A DNA stretch of 64,000 nucleotides, taken from contig DASYAG010000039.1 of assembly GCA_036501485.1 (NCBI GenBank), positions 1 through 64,000 of the forward strand, written 5' to 3'. Every line of letters begins with the position of its first letter. The stretch's first letter is position 1. The stretch comes from PALSA-607 sp036501485 (GTDB taxonomy: Bacteria > Actinomycetota > Actinomycetes > Acidothermales > Acidothermaceae). The position numbers and the translations under genes were made by a program. Under the pieces are notes generated by a model, which made no database searches, had not been told where the DNA came from, and saw only the letters and a program-made list of their open reading frames with translations. Shown one piece after another: positions 39,482 through 49,640 of the stretch.

Positions 39482-40423
39482 TCAGCCGGGCCACTCCACG
39501 ATGGAGACGACGAAGGCAGACGACCCGCCAGTGCGAGCACGGCGAACCGGACGGGACGCTTGCGGTGGCGCCACCGCCACGGCGTCAATGGCGACCGCCA
39601 TGGCAGCCTGCGCCGGGCCGGAACCCGTGACACCTGCAGGGGCGCTGGGAGCGGGTGAGGCCGGAGCCGGCGCCGGGGGGGTGGGCGCAATCGGCTCCGG
39701 CCAAGTCGTCATCGGAGCGGTGACAGCAACGCCAAGAAGCTGGTCGGACGACGAGGAAGTGGCCCGAGCGCGAGCGAACGTCGTTGCGGCGGTTGTCGGG
39801 CCAGACGCGACGGTGACGAAAGGTTGGGAGCGGCCCGTCACGGAGGAAACCGTGGGCGTCTGCAGGACGATCCCGACAACGGCGAGCTCGCCTGCGGGCA
39901 CCGGGGCCACGAACCGGTGGACCGCCGCGGCGGCCTTAGTGACGACCGGCCGAATCACGTCGGTAACCGAAGTGACCGGCGGCACCCCGATGGAACTCGC
40001 GGGCGCTGAGCGCACAACAGCCTGCACGCCATGGTGCGCCGACGCGATGACCGGCTTGACCGCCCCAGTCACCGGCTCGACCGCTGTCGTGACTGGATTC
40101 GTTGCCGCGACAACCGGCGGAACCGTGATCGGCGGCGCGGAGGGAACGGCGGACGGAATCGCAGGGTTGCCCCGTGGCGCCACCGGCAGGACCGATGACG
40201 CCATAGGGAGAACCGGCGCGCTCGGCGCTGGAAGCTGCGGCCCAGAGCCGGGCGCGGGAAGCACGGCAGAATTGGGCGCAGAGATGGATGCTGGGGTGGC
40301 CGCCTGCGCGTGTCCGCTGGTCAGCAGGACACCGGCTGCGACCGCGCCGAACAGCAACCCGGCATGGAGCGAGCCTCGCCGTGACGGTCGCGGCAGCGCG
40401 CGCATCGACGCCGAAAGTGCCAT
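39482..40423 (-). CDS. Secreted Ala/Pro/Val-rich low-complexity protein
   Basis: 313 aa. A classic signal peptide (about 1-42: basic N-terminus with RPSRRG, hydrophobic LLFGAVAAGVLLTSG, cleavage after AQA). The mature chain has ALP/SAP-rich disorder with PVTTAVEPVTGAVKPVI-like imperfect heptads, later PAPAPASPAPSAPAG, and a final segment RTGGSSAFVVSIVEWPG. No domain recognised. First of the three-gene secreted cluster; TAGGA precedes the ATG closely. Possibly a wall-associated structural protein. Confidence 0.65.
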   Translation of the reverse strand: MALSASMRALPRPSRRGSLHAGLLFGAVAAGVLLTSGHAQAATPASISAPNSAVLPAPGSGPQLPAPSAPVLPMASSVLPVAPRGNPAIPSAVPSAPPITVPPVVAATNPVTTAVEPVTGAVKPVIASAHHGVQAVVRSAPASSIGVPPVTSVTDVIRPVVTKAAAAVHRFVAPVPAGELAVVGIVLQTPTVSSVTGRSQPFVTVASGPTTAATTFARARATSSSSDQLLGVAVTAPMTTWPEPIAPTPPAPAPASPAPSAPAGVTGSGPAQAAMAVAIDAVAVAPPQASRPVRRARTGGSSAFVVSIVEWPG

Positions 40424-40618
40424 GTCCTAGGCGTTTCCAGACAGCGAATCGGAAAAACGGTGCATTCGGAGCAATTGTCATTGCGCTGTTTGGCCTAAAA
40501 CGATCGTGTAGCTGTCGCTAATGCAGTTGTTGCCGGAACTCCGGAACAGATAAACAGTCCGCACACAGCGCCGTGCCACGCAGCCCTAGATTCGCAGCCC
40601 GATACGAAGGGACGTCCC

Positions 40619-41149
40619 ATGGCAACCGAACCGATCGTGATCCCCGACGCCACCGCCGCGCCCGCCGAGTACAAGCAGGCGCTACTCGACCTCATCGGCG
40701 AGACCGACCCGATCGCCACCCTCGGATCGACCGTCGAGCAGTGGCGCGCCATCACCAGCGGCCTCACCCCTGAGCAGCTCACCACCCAGCCCGTGGACGG
40801 CGAGTGGTCGGTCGCGCAGATCACTGGCCATCTCCTCGACGTCGACATTGTGTACGGCTTCCGGTGGCGACTGATGCTGACCGAAGACAACCCGAGCTAT
40901 CCCGGATATGACGAGAAGCTCTGGACGCCGATGCCGCGACCACCGTTCGCCCAGCTCCTCGAAGCGTGGGCGGGCCTTCGGGCGGCAAACATGCTGGTGC
41001 TCGAGGCGAACTGGCCGGCCGGAGCCCAACGCTGCGCCAACCACTCGCAACAGGGTCCGGAGACCTTGGACGAGACCGTGCGCAAGATCGCGGCGCACGA
41101 CCTGGCTCACCTCAACCAGATGCAGCGGGCCGCCGAAGCGGGCACCTGA
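40619..41149 (+). CDS. DinB/YfiT-like metalloenzyme-fold protein
   Basis: 176-aa four-helix-bundle protein. The His-containing motifs GEWSVAQITGHLLDVD and AAHDLAHLNQMQRAA supply the three-His metal site of the DinB superfamily. Some members are thiol-dependent (mycothiol or bacillithiol) transferases; in actinomycetes mycothiol would be the cofactor. ATG behind GAAGGGA. Single gene, 54 bp ahead of dcd. Exact reaction unknown. Confidence 0.88.
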   Translation: MATEPIVIPDATAAPAEYKQALLDLIGETDPIATLGSTVEQWRAITSGLTPEQLTTQPVDGEWSVAQITGHLLDVDIVYGFRWRLMLTEDNPSYPGYDEKLWTPMPRPPFAQLLEAWAGLRAANMLVLEANWPAGAQRCANHSQQGPETLDETVRKIAAHDLAHLNQMQRAAEAGT

Positions 41150-41190
41150 TCGGCGTCCGACTCGCTGGTAGCGCGCCGCTCGCGGACCGA

Positions 41191-41196
41191 TAGATT
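41191..41196 (+). promoter_or_regulatory. Putative -10 box for a leaderless dcd transcript
   Basis: TAGATT ends seven bases before the dcd GTG (41204) and no ribosome site is seen, the arrangement expected for leaderless mRNA. Confidence 0.45.
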
Positions 41197-41203
41197 GCGC
41201 GGC

Positions 41204-41779
41204 GTGCTGCTCTCCGACCGCGACATCAGGGCCGAGCTCGCGGCGGGCCGCGTCGTCCTCGACCCGTACGACCCGATCATGGTCCAGCCGTCGAGTGTGG
41301 ACGTCCGGATCGACAAGTACTTCCGGGTCTTCGAGAACCATCGCTACCCGCACATCGATCCCGCGATCGAGCAGGCCGACCTGACCAGACTCGTCGAGCC
41401 CGCAGCCGACGAGCCGTTCATCTTGCACCCGGGCGAGTTCGTACTGGCCTCGACCTATGAGGTCATTACTTTGCCGGACGACGTAGCTGGGCGTCTCGAA
41501 GGGAAGTCAAGCCTCGGCCGGCTGGGCTTACTGACCCACAGCACCGCGGGCTGGATCGACCCTGGGTTCTCCGGTCACGTCACCCTCGAGCTGAGCAACG
41601 TCGCGACGCTGCCGATCAAACTCTGGCCCGGGATGAAGATCGGCCAGCTGTGCCTGTTCCGCACCTCCTCGCCGTCCGAGTTCCCGTACGGCAGTTCTGT
41701 CTATGGCTCGCGATATCAAGGACAGCGCGGGCCAACGCCCTCCCGGTCGTGGCAGAACTTCCACCGCACCAAGATCTAG
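41204..41779 (+). CDS. dcd: dCTP deaminase (bifunctional dCTP deaminase/dUTPase type)
   Basis: 191 aa from GTG 41204 (LLSDRDIRAELAAGRV, the family start). Conserved blocks: IMVQPSSVDVRID, HPGEFVLASTYE, GRLEGKSSLGRLGL, HSTAGWIDPGFSGHVTLEL and GMKIGQLCLFR. Converts dCTP to dUTP and, in the actinobacterial bifunctional form, on to dUMP for thymidylate synthesis. Probably leaderless. Confidence 0.95.
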   Translation: MLLSDRDIRAELAAGRVVLDPYDPIMVQPSSVDVRIDKYFRVFENHRYPHIDPAIEQADLTRLVEPAADEPFILHPGEFVLASTYEVITLPDDVAGRLEGKSSLGRLGLLTHSTAGWIDPGFSGHVTLELSNVATLPIKLWPGMKIGQLCLFRTSSPSEFPYGSSVYGSRYQGQRGPTPSRSWQNFHRTKI

Positions 41780-41812
41780 AACTGCGGGATCTGACCCACC
41801 CTGGAGGTACCG

Positions 41813-42172
41813 ATGGCGGTTCGCCTCGGAAGTGTGGTCCTGGACAGCGCCGACCCGCACGCGGCGGCGACGTTCTATTCCGAGCTCACCGGCTGGCCGA
41901 TCGTGCGAACGGACGGCGATTGGATTGATCTCCGGACGGACACTGGCGCGTTGTTCGCGCTGCAACTGGCGCCTGATCACGTGAAACCGCAGTGGCCCGA
42001 CCCTGCGCGACCACAGCAGGCGCACATCGACTTCATGGTCGACGACATGGATGCCGAGCACGCCCGCGCGCTGGCGCTTGGCGCCACGCTGCTCGACGAC
42101 TCGGCCGATCACCCGACCTTCCGGGTGTTCGCCGATCTCGACGGTCACCCGTTCTGCCTTTGCCGCAGCTGA
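41813..42172 (+). CDS. VOC (glyoxalase/bleomycin-resistance fold) protein
   Basis: 119-aa single VOC domain with paired beta-alpha-beta modules: VRLGSVVLDSADPHAAATFY, then HIDFMVDDMDAEHARALALG and DLDGHPFCLC. Metal-ligand candidates include His in AHIDF and the Glu-poor end HPFCLC. GGAGG lies 6 nt before the ATG. The subfamily is broad (glyoxalase-like, antibiotic-binding, dioxygenase-like), so the function stays open. It follows dcd by 33 bp. Confidence 0.85.
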   Translation: MAVRLGSVVLDSADPHAAATFYSELTGWPIVRTDGDWIDLRTDTGALFALQLAPDHVKPQWPDPARPQQAHIDFMVDDMDAEHARALALGATLLDDSADHPTFRVFADLDGHPFCLCRS

Positions 42173-42201
42173 CCGCGGTCCGCCAGTAACGGCCGAAGGG
42201 G

Positions 42202-42945
42202 TTACCCAGCGGCTGGCGCGAGCAGATGCTGCATCCAGACGTTCGGCTCGACGTAGACCGCGTGGTCGTTCTCGACCGACACGTGCACCGGCACCAACGC
42301 CCCCGGCACAATCACCTCGCCTGAGACGTCGAACGGCAATCCGGTCCACTCGCGCCACTGGGCAAGCGTGCCGGCGATCGTCATGGACGTTGGCGCGATC
42401 TTCACGATCCGCGCGCCGAGTCGCTCGTGCACGCGCAGCCACGGATCGGCGCGCAATCCGTCGGAACGCCGGCGAGCCACATAGTCGGCGATCGGCACTG
42501 TGGGCTCGAGCGACTTGTGGCTCGGGCGCACCGGCCCGAACAGCGATCCGAACCCGAGGGCCGCGCACCGCTCGCGAACGCCGGCCAGCAACATCGCACT
42601 CAAGCCGGTGCCTTGCCGAATCGGATGCACAGCGGCTTCGAGCAGGGTGGCAGCTGTCGGCGTCCGACCCTCGTCTTCGTTGATGAAGACCTGCTCGAGG
42701 ATTGCGTCCCAGCCGCGGTCCGGAAGCGACCCGAGCTCGCCGTCCCACGCAAACGCGGCGGCGACCACGATGCCTACCACTTCGTCGCCGTCGAGTGCGG
42801 CGAACTGAAGCTCAGGAAACGACGTCGGCAGTCGGCTCATCAATCGCGCGACCGGATCGTGGTACATGAACGTCGGCCACGACTTAGGCATCGCGTACGT
42901 GGTATCGAGCAACTCTGGGCGCTGCGCCAACGTGACAATTTCCAT
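42202..42945 (-). CDS. GNAT-like acetyltransferase
   Basis: 247 aa. The core GNAT fold is suggested by FAALDGDEVVGIVVAAAF (beta strands), AAVHPIRQGTGLSAMLLAGVRERCAALGF (pyrophosphate-binding RxGxG/S loop in motif A) and WREWTGLPFDVSGEVIVPG near the end. The extended N-terminus (PELLDTTYAMPKSWPTFM) and C-terminus occur in a subset of actinobacterial GNAT-like proteins. It starts 6 nt after the Fe-S protein stop, so it is the last gene of a three-gene operon. Substrate unknown. Confidence 0.8.
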   Translation of the reverse strand: MEIVTLAQRPELLDTTYAMPKSWPTFMYHDPVARLMSRLPTSFPELQFAALDGDEVVGIVVAAAFAWDGELGSLPDRGWDAILEQVFINEDEGRTPTAATLLEAAVHPIRQGTGLSAMLLAGVRERCAALGFGSLFGPVRPSHKSLEPTVPIADYVARRRSDGLRADPWLRVHERLGARIVKIAPTSMTIAGTLAQWREWTGLPFDVSGEVIVPGALVPVHVSVENDHAVYVEPNVWMQHLLAPAAG

Positions 42946-42951
42946 CTGGGG

Positions 42952-45105
42952 CTACTGCGGAGTTGGGCCTGGGCCGCGGACCGAACGCAGCAGCACCTCG
43001 GCGACGTCGATCACCACGACGTCGGCCCGCGCCGAACCGTCAGCCTGCCGATCGCGCACGGCGTCACCCAACATGACGCGGCAGTACGGGCACGCCGTCA
43101 CGACGACGTCCGGATCGAGTGCGAGTGCTTCGTCGATGCGCTCGTGATTGATCCGCTTGCCGACGCGCTCTTCCATCCACATCCGGGCACCGCCCGCGCC
43201 ACAACAGAACCCGCGCTCCTTGCAACGCGGCATCTCGGTCGACGTCAGCCCCGGTACAGCGGCGAGCACATCGCGCGGTTGCCCGTAGACCTTGTTGTGC
43301 CGACCGAGGTAGCACGGGTCGTGATAGGTCACCGACGAATCGACGGCGGATGTCGCCCGCAACCGGCCTTCGGCGACCAACGTCGCCAGCAACTCGGTGT
43401 GATGCACAACCTCGAAGTCGCCACCGATCTGCGGATACTCGCGCGCGATCGTGTTGAAGCAGTGTGGGCACGACGCGACAATCTTGCGCGCACCGACCGA
43501 CTGCAATGTGGCGACGTTCTGCTGCGCCAGTTGCTGGTACACGAACTCGTTGCCCATCCGCCGCGCCGGATCACCGGTGCATGTCTCGAGCGGTCCGAGC
43601 ACCGCGAACTCGACCCCGGCGGTATGCAGCAACTCAGCGACCGCGCGCGTCGATGTGCGAGCGCGGTCGTCCGACGCACCGGCGCACCCGACCCAGAACA
43701 GGTACTCGACGTCGTCCGGAATCTGCGAGCCACGACCAACGACGCGGACATCAAATGGCAAGCCTTCTGTCCACGCCAACCGGGTCGACGCTGGCATGCC
43801 CCACGGGTTGCCGGCATTTTCGAGGTTGCGCATCATGCCGCCGGCTTCGGCGGGGAACGCCGACTCAACCAGGACCTGATGCCTGCGCATGTCCATGATG
43901 TGGTCGACGTGTTCGATGTCGACCGGGCATTCCTCAACGCACGCGCCGCACGAGGTACACGCCCAGAGTGCCTCTGGGTCGATGACTCCGCCAGCCTCAA
44001 GTGTGCCGACCAGCGGCCGCATCGCGGCCGCAGTTTCGGCGCCCGACAGCAGCGTCGGTGCCTTGTCGAAGAGGTGGTCACGCAGCTCGGTAATGATGAG
44101 CTTCGGGTTCAGCACCTTCCCGGTATTCCAGGCCGGGCACACCGACTGGCATCGACCGCACTCGGTACAAGTCGAGAGATCGAGCAGTCCCTTCCAGGTG
44201 AGGTCTTCGACCTTGCCAACGCCGAAGTTGTCATCGTCCAAAGGGTTTTCGAAGTCGATCTGGTGATCACCCGAATACATCGGCAGCAGCGGCCCGAGCG
44301 CATCGGGCTTTCGCGCGAAGTAGATGTTCAGCGGCGCGAACACGATGTGCAGGTGCTTCGAATAGGTCACCAGAACAAGGAACGACAGGACGACGATCAG
44401 CTGAGCTAGTACGAAGAACGTCTCGATGCCGTGGTTGGCCGCGCCGAGCGGGTGCAGCGCACGCGACACCAGCCACGACGCGAATGACCAGGGGTACGGC
44501 CGGTAGGGGAAGTTTCCGGTATTCATCTGAGCACCGCGGTAGACCAACAACGTCGCGATGACGGTGAAGATCATGCCGAGGATCACCCAGGCAGCACGAG
44601 TGTGCGAACCGTAGAAGCGTGATGCGCGACCACGGCGCGACTCACGGTTGAGAAACCGAATCTTGGTGAAGACGACAAGGGCGACCAGCACAAGAGTCGC
44701 GAACAGGTCTTCGATGAAGCCGAGCCCGGCCCAGTCGCCAATCCCGAAGTTCGCCTTGAACAGCGCACCGTATGCCTCGACGATCGTGAACCCGAGCACA
44801 AGGAACGCCCAGAACGTGACGGCGTGTGCAAGGCCCGGGATAGTCCACGCCAGCAGCTTGCGTTGCCCGATGACCTCGGTCACCTCGGCCCCTGGGCCTT
44901 TCACATTTGTGGCTGGGCCTTTCACATTTGTGGCTGGGCCCTTCACGTTCGTGGCCTGATCACCTACGCCAGCTGATCGACGTCCGACCCGATCTGTTGC
45001 TGGTTGCCCTGACCGAATCAGCCGGTATAACCACCACAAGCGTCGGCCCGTCAGCCCGAACGCGACGACCGTGGCAACCGCGCCGATGACGATGCGCAGG
45101 GCCAT
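42952..45105 (-). CDS. Membrane-anchored iron-sulfur reductase (HdrD/GlpC-like, Rv0338c type)
   Basis: 717 aa. An N-terminal NarI/HdrE-like membrane part (about six helices to residue 300) has candidate haem-ligand His residues. Two 4Fe-4S clusters follow: STCTECGRCQSVCPAW (about 335) and WACTSCGACVEECPVD (about 410). Two CCG domains (Cys-rich, HdrD type) come last: SCPHCFNTI, GFCCGAGGARMW and the last TACPYCRVML. This layout belongs to quinone- or thiol-linked electron carriers and matches my recollection of Mycobacterium tuberculosis Rv0338c. Electrons probably pass between a quinone and an unknown disulfide or 2-hydroxyacid. An odd triple ATNVKGP repeat lies near residue 52. ATG behind GAGGAG. 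Confidence 0.9.
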   Translation of the reverse strand: MALRIVIGAVATVVAFGLTGRRLWWLYRLIRSGQPATDRVGRRSAGVGDQATNVKGPATNVKGPATNVKGPGAEVTEVIGQRKLLAWTIPGLAHAVTFWAFLVLGFTIVEAYGALFKANFGIGDWAGLGFIEDLFATLVLVALVVFTKIRFLNRESRRGRASRFYGSHTRAAWVILGMIFTVIATLLVYRGAQMNTGNFPYRPYPWSFASWLVSRALHPLGAANHGIETFFVLAQLIVVLSFLVLVTYSKHLHIVFAPLNIYFARKPDALGPLLPMYSGDHQIDFENPLDDDNFGVGKVEDLTWKGLLDLSTCTECGRCQSVCPAWNTGKVLNPKLIITELRDHLFDKAPTLLSGAETAAAMRPLVGTLEAGGVIDPEALWACTSCGACVEECPVDIEHVDHIMDMRRHQVLVESAFPAEAGGMMRNLENAGNPWGMPASTRLAWTEGLPFDVRVVGRGSQIPDDVEYLFWVGCAGASDDRARTSTRAVAELLHTAGVEFAVLGPLETCTGDPARRMGNEFVYQQLAQQNVATLQSVGARKIVASCPHCFNTIAREYPQIGGDFEVVHHTELLATLVAEGRLRATSAVDSSVTYHDPCYLGRHNKVYGQPRDVLAAVPGLTSTEMPRCKERGFCCGAGGARMWMEERVGKRINHERIDEALALDPDVVVTACPYCRVMLGDAVRDRQADGSARADVVVIDVAEVLLRSVRGPGPTPQ
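44894..44956 (-). repeat. Three tandem 21-bp repeats coding ATNVKGP
   Basis: Units 44894-44914 and 44915-44935 are identical, and 44936-44956 differs at three positions. They encode three ATNVKGP heptapeptides in the cytoplasmic loop between the first two helices of the Fe-S reductase, followed by GAEVTEV. Likely a slippage-prone insertion. Confidence 0.9.
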
Positions 45106-45114
45106 CGGTGCTCC

Positions 45115-46806
45115 TCAGCTCGGGTAAGGGTCCGCAGGCGCCGTCGCGGCTGTTGTGAAGGTGGTCACGGTACTCGACACGAGCACCACGCCCCCACCCA
45201 AGATGTCGTCTTCGAGCAGGTTGCCCGTAGTCGGATCGAAGAGGTAGGAGAGCTGTTCTGGTGTGTCGAGGCCGTTGACGCTGATCGAGATCGTGCCGGA
45301 GATCGCGACACCGGTGCGCCCGTTCGCGTCCTTAGCGCCTGACGCGACGGTCGTGCCAGGCAAGTTAACGAGCGCGACGTACACGGCAAGGCGCAGTGTC
45401 GGCGATGCGAGCGGGTTCAGTAGCACCTGCTCGGCGTTGACCAGGAACTGCGCGTCGGCATCGGTCGACTTGTAGCCCTCGGATGTGTATACAGCGGCAA
45501 ACGCTGTGTTGACCGCTGTCTCCAGCGCCCCGGAGTTGTTGGTGGGAAACGCATCGAAGTCGGCGCGGGTTGCCGTGCCCGGGATGACCTTCGAGCCCAT
45601 GCCCTGCGTGTAGAGCGTCGAGCTGCCGGCGTTGCCGTCGAACACCTGGGTGGTGTTGGCCACACCCGCGTTGGTGTGCAGATGGGTGGAAAGAATGCCG
45701 AACTGAAGGCTGAAAGTGGACGACGACGTAGCGGCCGCGGCCGTAGCACTCAGGCTTGCCAGCGTGCCGACTTGGGCTCCGACGCTGTCGGCCACCGAGG
45801 CGGTTCCGCCAAAGACCAGCGCGCTGCGAAGCGTCTGCGCGTACTTCACTAGCTGGCCGGTCGTCCCGGCCGGCAGGACACCGGCGGGCGGAACGAGCAG
45901 TAGCGGAGCGTCCTTGGAAGCGAGGTCAGGGCCTGCGGCGAGCGCGTCAGGGAAGTTGGTGCCAGTCGCAATGCCGGCGACATCGGGGGTGTGGAAGAAG
46001 GTCTCCGCCACCGCCGCCGCGGTCTGGTAGCGATCGTCGCCGGAGATCGCGACAGCCGACGGGTCGGCCGCCGCCGCTGGGCCACCGAGCGCAAAGTGCG
46101 ACCCGCCCGGGTGCGCGGTTAGGTAGGCGGCCGTCTCCGCGGCCTGCACTTTGCCGTTCGTGAGCAGGATCGCGGCGCCGTCCTCGATCGCGGCCGGACC
46201 GCCGGCTAGCGCATCGGGGAAGTTCAAACCCGTTGCCTCGAGCACTGTCGTCGGATTACCGAGCGCACCGGCAACCGCGACCGCGGTCGCGAATCGGTTG
46301 GCACCGGCGACGCGCTGCACCACAAACCCGAGGCCGGTGATCGTGGTCTCGACTGCGGCGCTCACCGCCGACGTCCCGCCGAGGATGTAGACCTTCCCGC
46401 CGGCTGGCAGCACCCGGACGATCTCCGCGCGAACCGCCGCGCTCAAGGAGTTGGACGACGTCAAGAGCAGCGGGCCGCCCACGCTGGCTGCCAGCGGAAC
46501 GCCGGCCAGCGCGTCGGGATACGTATCGGCACGAGTGAGCACGACGGCGTTAGCGCTGCCGGTGAGCGGGAACTCGTCCTGCGACGTTGCGATAGCCGTA
46601 TCGAAGCGGCTCGCGCCTGAGATGCGCTGCACGTTCGACGGCAACGCGGCAGGAAGCGTCAATGGCACCGACATATGTGGCGCCAAGCTGGTTGGACTCG
46701 ACACCGCGGCGGCGCCACCCGAGGCCGCGATGAGACAGCCGCCGGCCACAGTGATCGCGGCGATCCCGGTACTCAGGTACCGCAGCACGCGTGAGCTCGA
46801 CGCCAT
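45115..46806 (-). CDS. Cell-wall-binding repeat 2 (CWB2) surface protein
   Basis: 563 aa from ATG 46804-46806 (GGAGG 8 nt upstream). A signal peptide (about 1-35, ISTGIAAITVAGGCLIAA-like) precedes three CWB2 repeats (about 60-150, 155-240, 245-335), each with the pattern RISGASRFDTAIA...NAVVLTRADTYPDALAG...GGPLLLT...YILGG. CWB2 triplets bind secondary wall polymers non-covalently in S-layer proteins. The C-terminal region (about 345-563) is Ala/Thr/Ser-rich with no recognised domain. It begins an operon with the Fe-S reductase (9 bp downstream) and GNAT, a surprising functional mix. Confidence 0.88.
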   Translation of the reverse strand: MASSSRVLRYLSTGIAAITVAGGCLIAASGGAAAVSSPTSLAPHMSVPLTLPAALPSNVQRISGASRFDTAIATSQDEFPLTGSANAVVLTRADTYPDALAGVPLAASVGGPLLLTSSNSLSAAVRAEIVRVLPAGGKVYILGGTSAVSAAVETTITGLGFVVQRVAGANRFATAVAVAGALGNPTTVLEATGLNFPDALAGGPAAIEDGAAILLTNGKVQAAETAAYLTAHPGGSHFALGGPAAAADPSAVAISGDDRYQTAAAVAETFFHTPDVAGIATGTNFPDALAAGPDLASKDAPLLLVPPAGVLPAGTTGQLVKYAQTLRSALVFGGTASVADSVGAQVGTLASLSATAAAATSSSTFSLQFGILSTHLHTNAGVANTTQVFDGNAGSSTLYTQGMGSKVIPGTATRADFDAFPTNNSGALETAVNTAFAAVYTSEGYKSTDADAQFLVNAEQVLLNPLASPTLRLAVYVALVNLPGTTVASGAKDANGRTGVAISGTISISVNGLDTPEQLSYLFDPTTGNLLEDDILGGGVVLVSSTVTTFTTAATAPADPYPS

Positions 46807-46844
46807 CAATACGACCTCCGAATAGACCTCGGCGAAACTACCTC

Positions 46845-46888
46845 ATCTGCCTGCGGCTGTGCCGAAATCTGCCTGCGGCTGTGCCGAA
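46845..46888. repeat. Two tandem 22-bp repeats ahead of dnaK
   Basis: 46845-46866 and 46867-46888 are identical (ATCTGCCTGCGGCTGTGCCG core). They lie between the CWB2 start and the dnaK promoter, upstream of both HAIR operators; their function is unknown. Confidence 0.8.
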
Positions 46889-46938
46889 TCCTGCTTGGCG
46901 GGCGTCCTCCAACCGGGCCTATTTATCCGCCTTCCAGA

Positions 46939-46959
46939 GTTGAGCCAAGCAGGCTCAAC
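46939..46959. promoter_or_regulatory. HspR operator (HAIR) 1
   Basis: GTTGAGC-N7-GCTCAAC is a perfect inverted repeat closely matching the HspR-associated inverted repeat CTTGAGT-N7-ACTCAAG. It lies just upstream of the -35 of the dnaK promoter. Confidence 0.88.
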
Positions 46960-46965
46960 TTCGAT

Positions 46966-46993
46966 TTGACATCCGCCGTCCGCCGATTAACAT
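46966..46993 (+). promoter_or_regulatory. dnaK operon promoter
   Basis: TTGACA (46966-46971) and TAACAT (46988-46993) are 16 bp apart, a near-consensus housekeeping promoter set between the two HAIR sites; the second site overlaps its -10. Confidence 0.75.
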
Positions 46994-47011
46994 GAGTGGC
47001 ACAGACTCAAC
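46991..47011. promoter_or_regulatory. HspR operator (HAIR) 2
   Basis: CATGAGT-N7-ACTCAAC, one arm close to the HAIR consensus and six of seven positions paired. It overlaps the -10 and likely start region of the dnaK promoter, so HspR binding here would block RNA polymerase. Confidence 0.85.
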
Positions 47012-47046
47012 TTTCTAAACAGATCAAAGTTTCGAAGGAGACTCCC

Positions 47047-48920
<1,874 letters not shown>

Positions 48921-48924
<4 letters not shown>

Positions 48925-49607
48925 GCGGCTCCGACCCGTACGAGCCCGTGGAGCCGGTAGTTCGCGACAAGCGCCGGGTGCATTTCGATCCGGCGTCCGG
49001 CGCGGTCTCGCACGACCCAGCCGCTGGTGCAGGCCCACTGGGTGGGTCCCCTTCGGGGGGCCCATCCGGTCGGGGCTCTGGCATCGACTCGATCGAGCTC
49101 TCGCAGCTGCGCACCGAGATGGCCGAGCGAACCGCAGACCTCCAGCGGCTACAGGCCGAGTACGCCAACTACCGCAAGCGGGTCGAACGTGACCGCGACG
49201 CGGTCCGCGAGTTCGCGGTCGGCGATGCACTGTCCGCGTTGCTTCCGGTGCTCGACGACATCGGCCGGGCGCGCGAACACGGCGAGCTCGAGGGTGGATT
49301 TCGGCAAGTAGCCGAGGCTCTCGATGCTGCGGTCACCAAGCTCGGACTGACCCGCTTCGGGCAGCCGGGCGACCGGTTCGACCCCACGCAGCACGAGGCA
49401 CTGATGCACTCGTACTCCGACGAAGTCATCGAGCCGACGGCTGTGCAGATCCTGCAGCCCGGCTACAGCTACGCGGGCCGCGTTGTGCGGCCGGCGCGGG
49501 TTGCGGTCGCGGAGCCGACGGTCGCGCTGCCGGTCGACCTTGAGTTGCCCGACGAGTTTGATGACGACGCTGACGCCAGCCCCTCGCCGTCCGACCCATC
49601 GCTTTAA
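48921..49607 (+). CDS. grpE: Nucleotide-exchange factor GrpE
   Basis: 228 aa. A disordered acidic N-terminus (about 1-55), a coiled-coil dimerisation helix (about 58-110; ELSQLRTEMAERTADLQRLQ, AEYANYRKRVERDRD) and the beta-wing (about 150-205, DRFDPTQHEALMH, VLQPGYSY-like IVQILQPGY, GRVVRPARVAVAE). Releases ADP from DnaK. GTG start overlaps the dnaK stop. The N-terminus is longer than that of E. coli GrpE. Confidence 0.96.
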
Positions 49608-49640
49608 CGCTTAAGACAAGGGCAGAAGGGAGGGACGCCG

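Noticed and set aside
39417..40430. Plus-strand 337-aa frame over the secreted Ala/Pro-rich protein gene
   Set aside because: It is the antisense shadow of the minus-strand gene, which has a clean signal peptide and AQA cleavage site.
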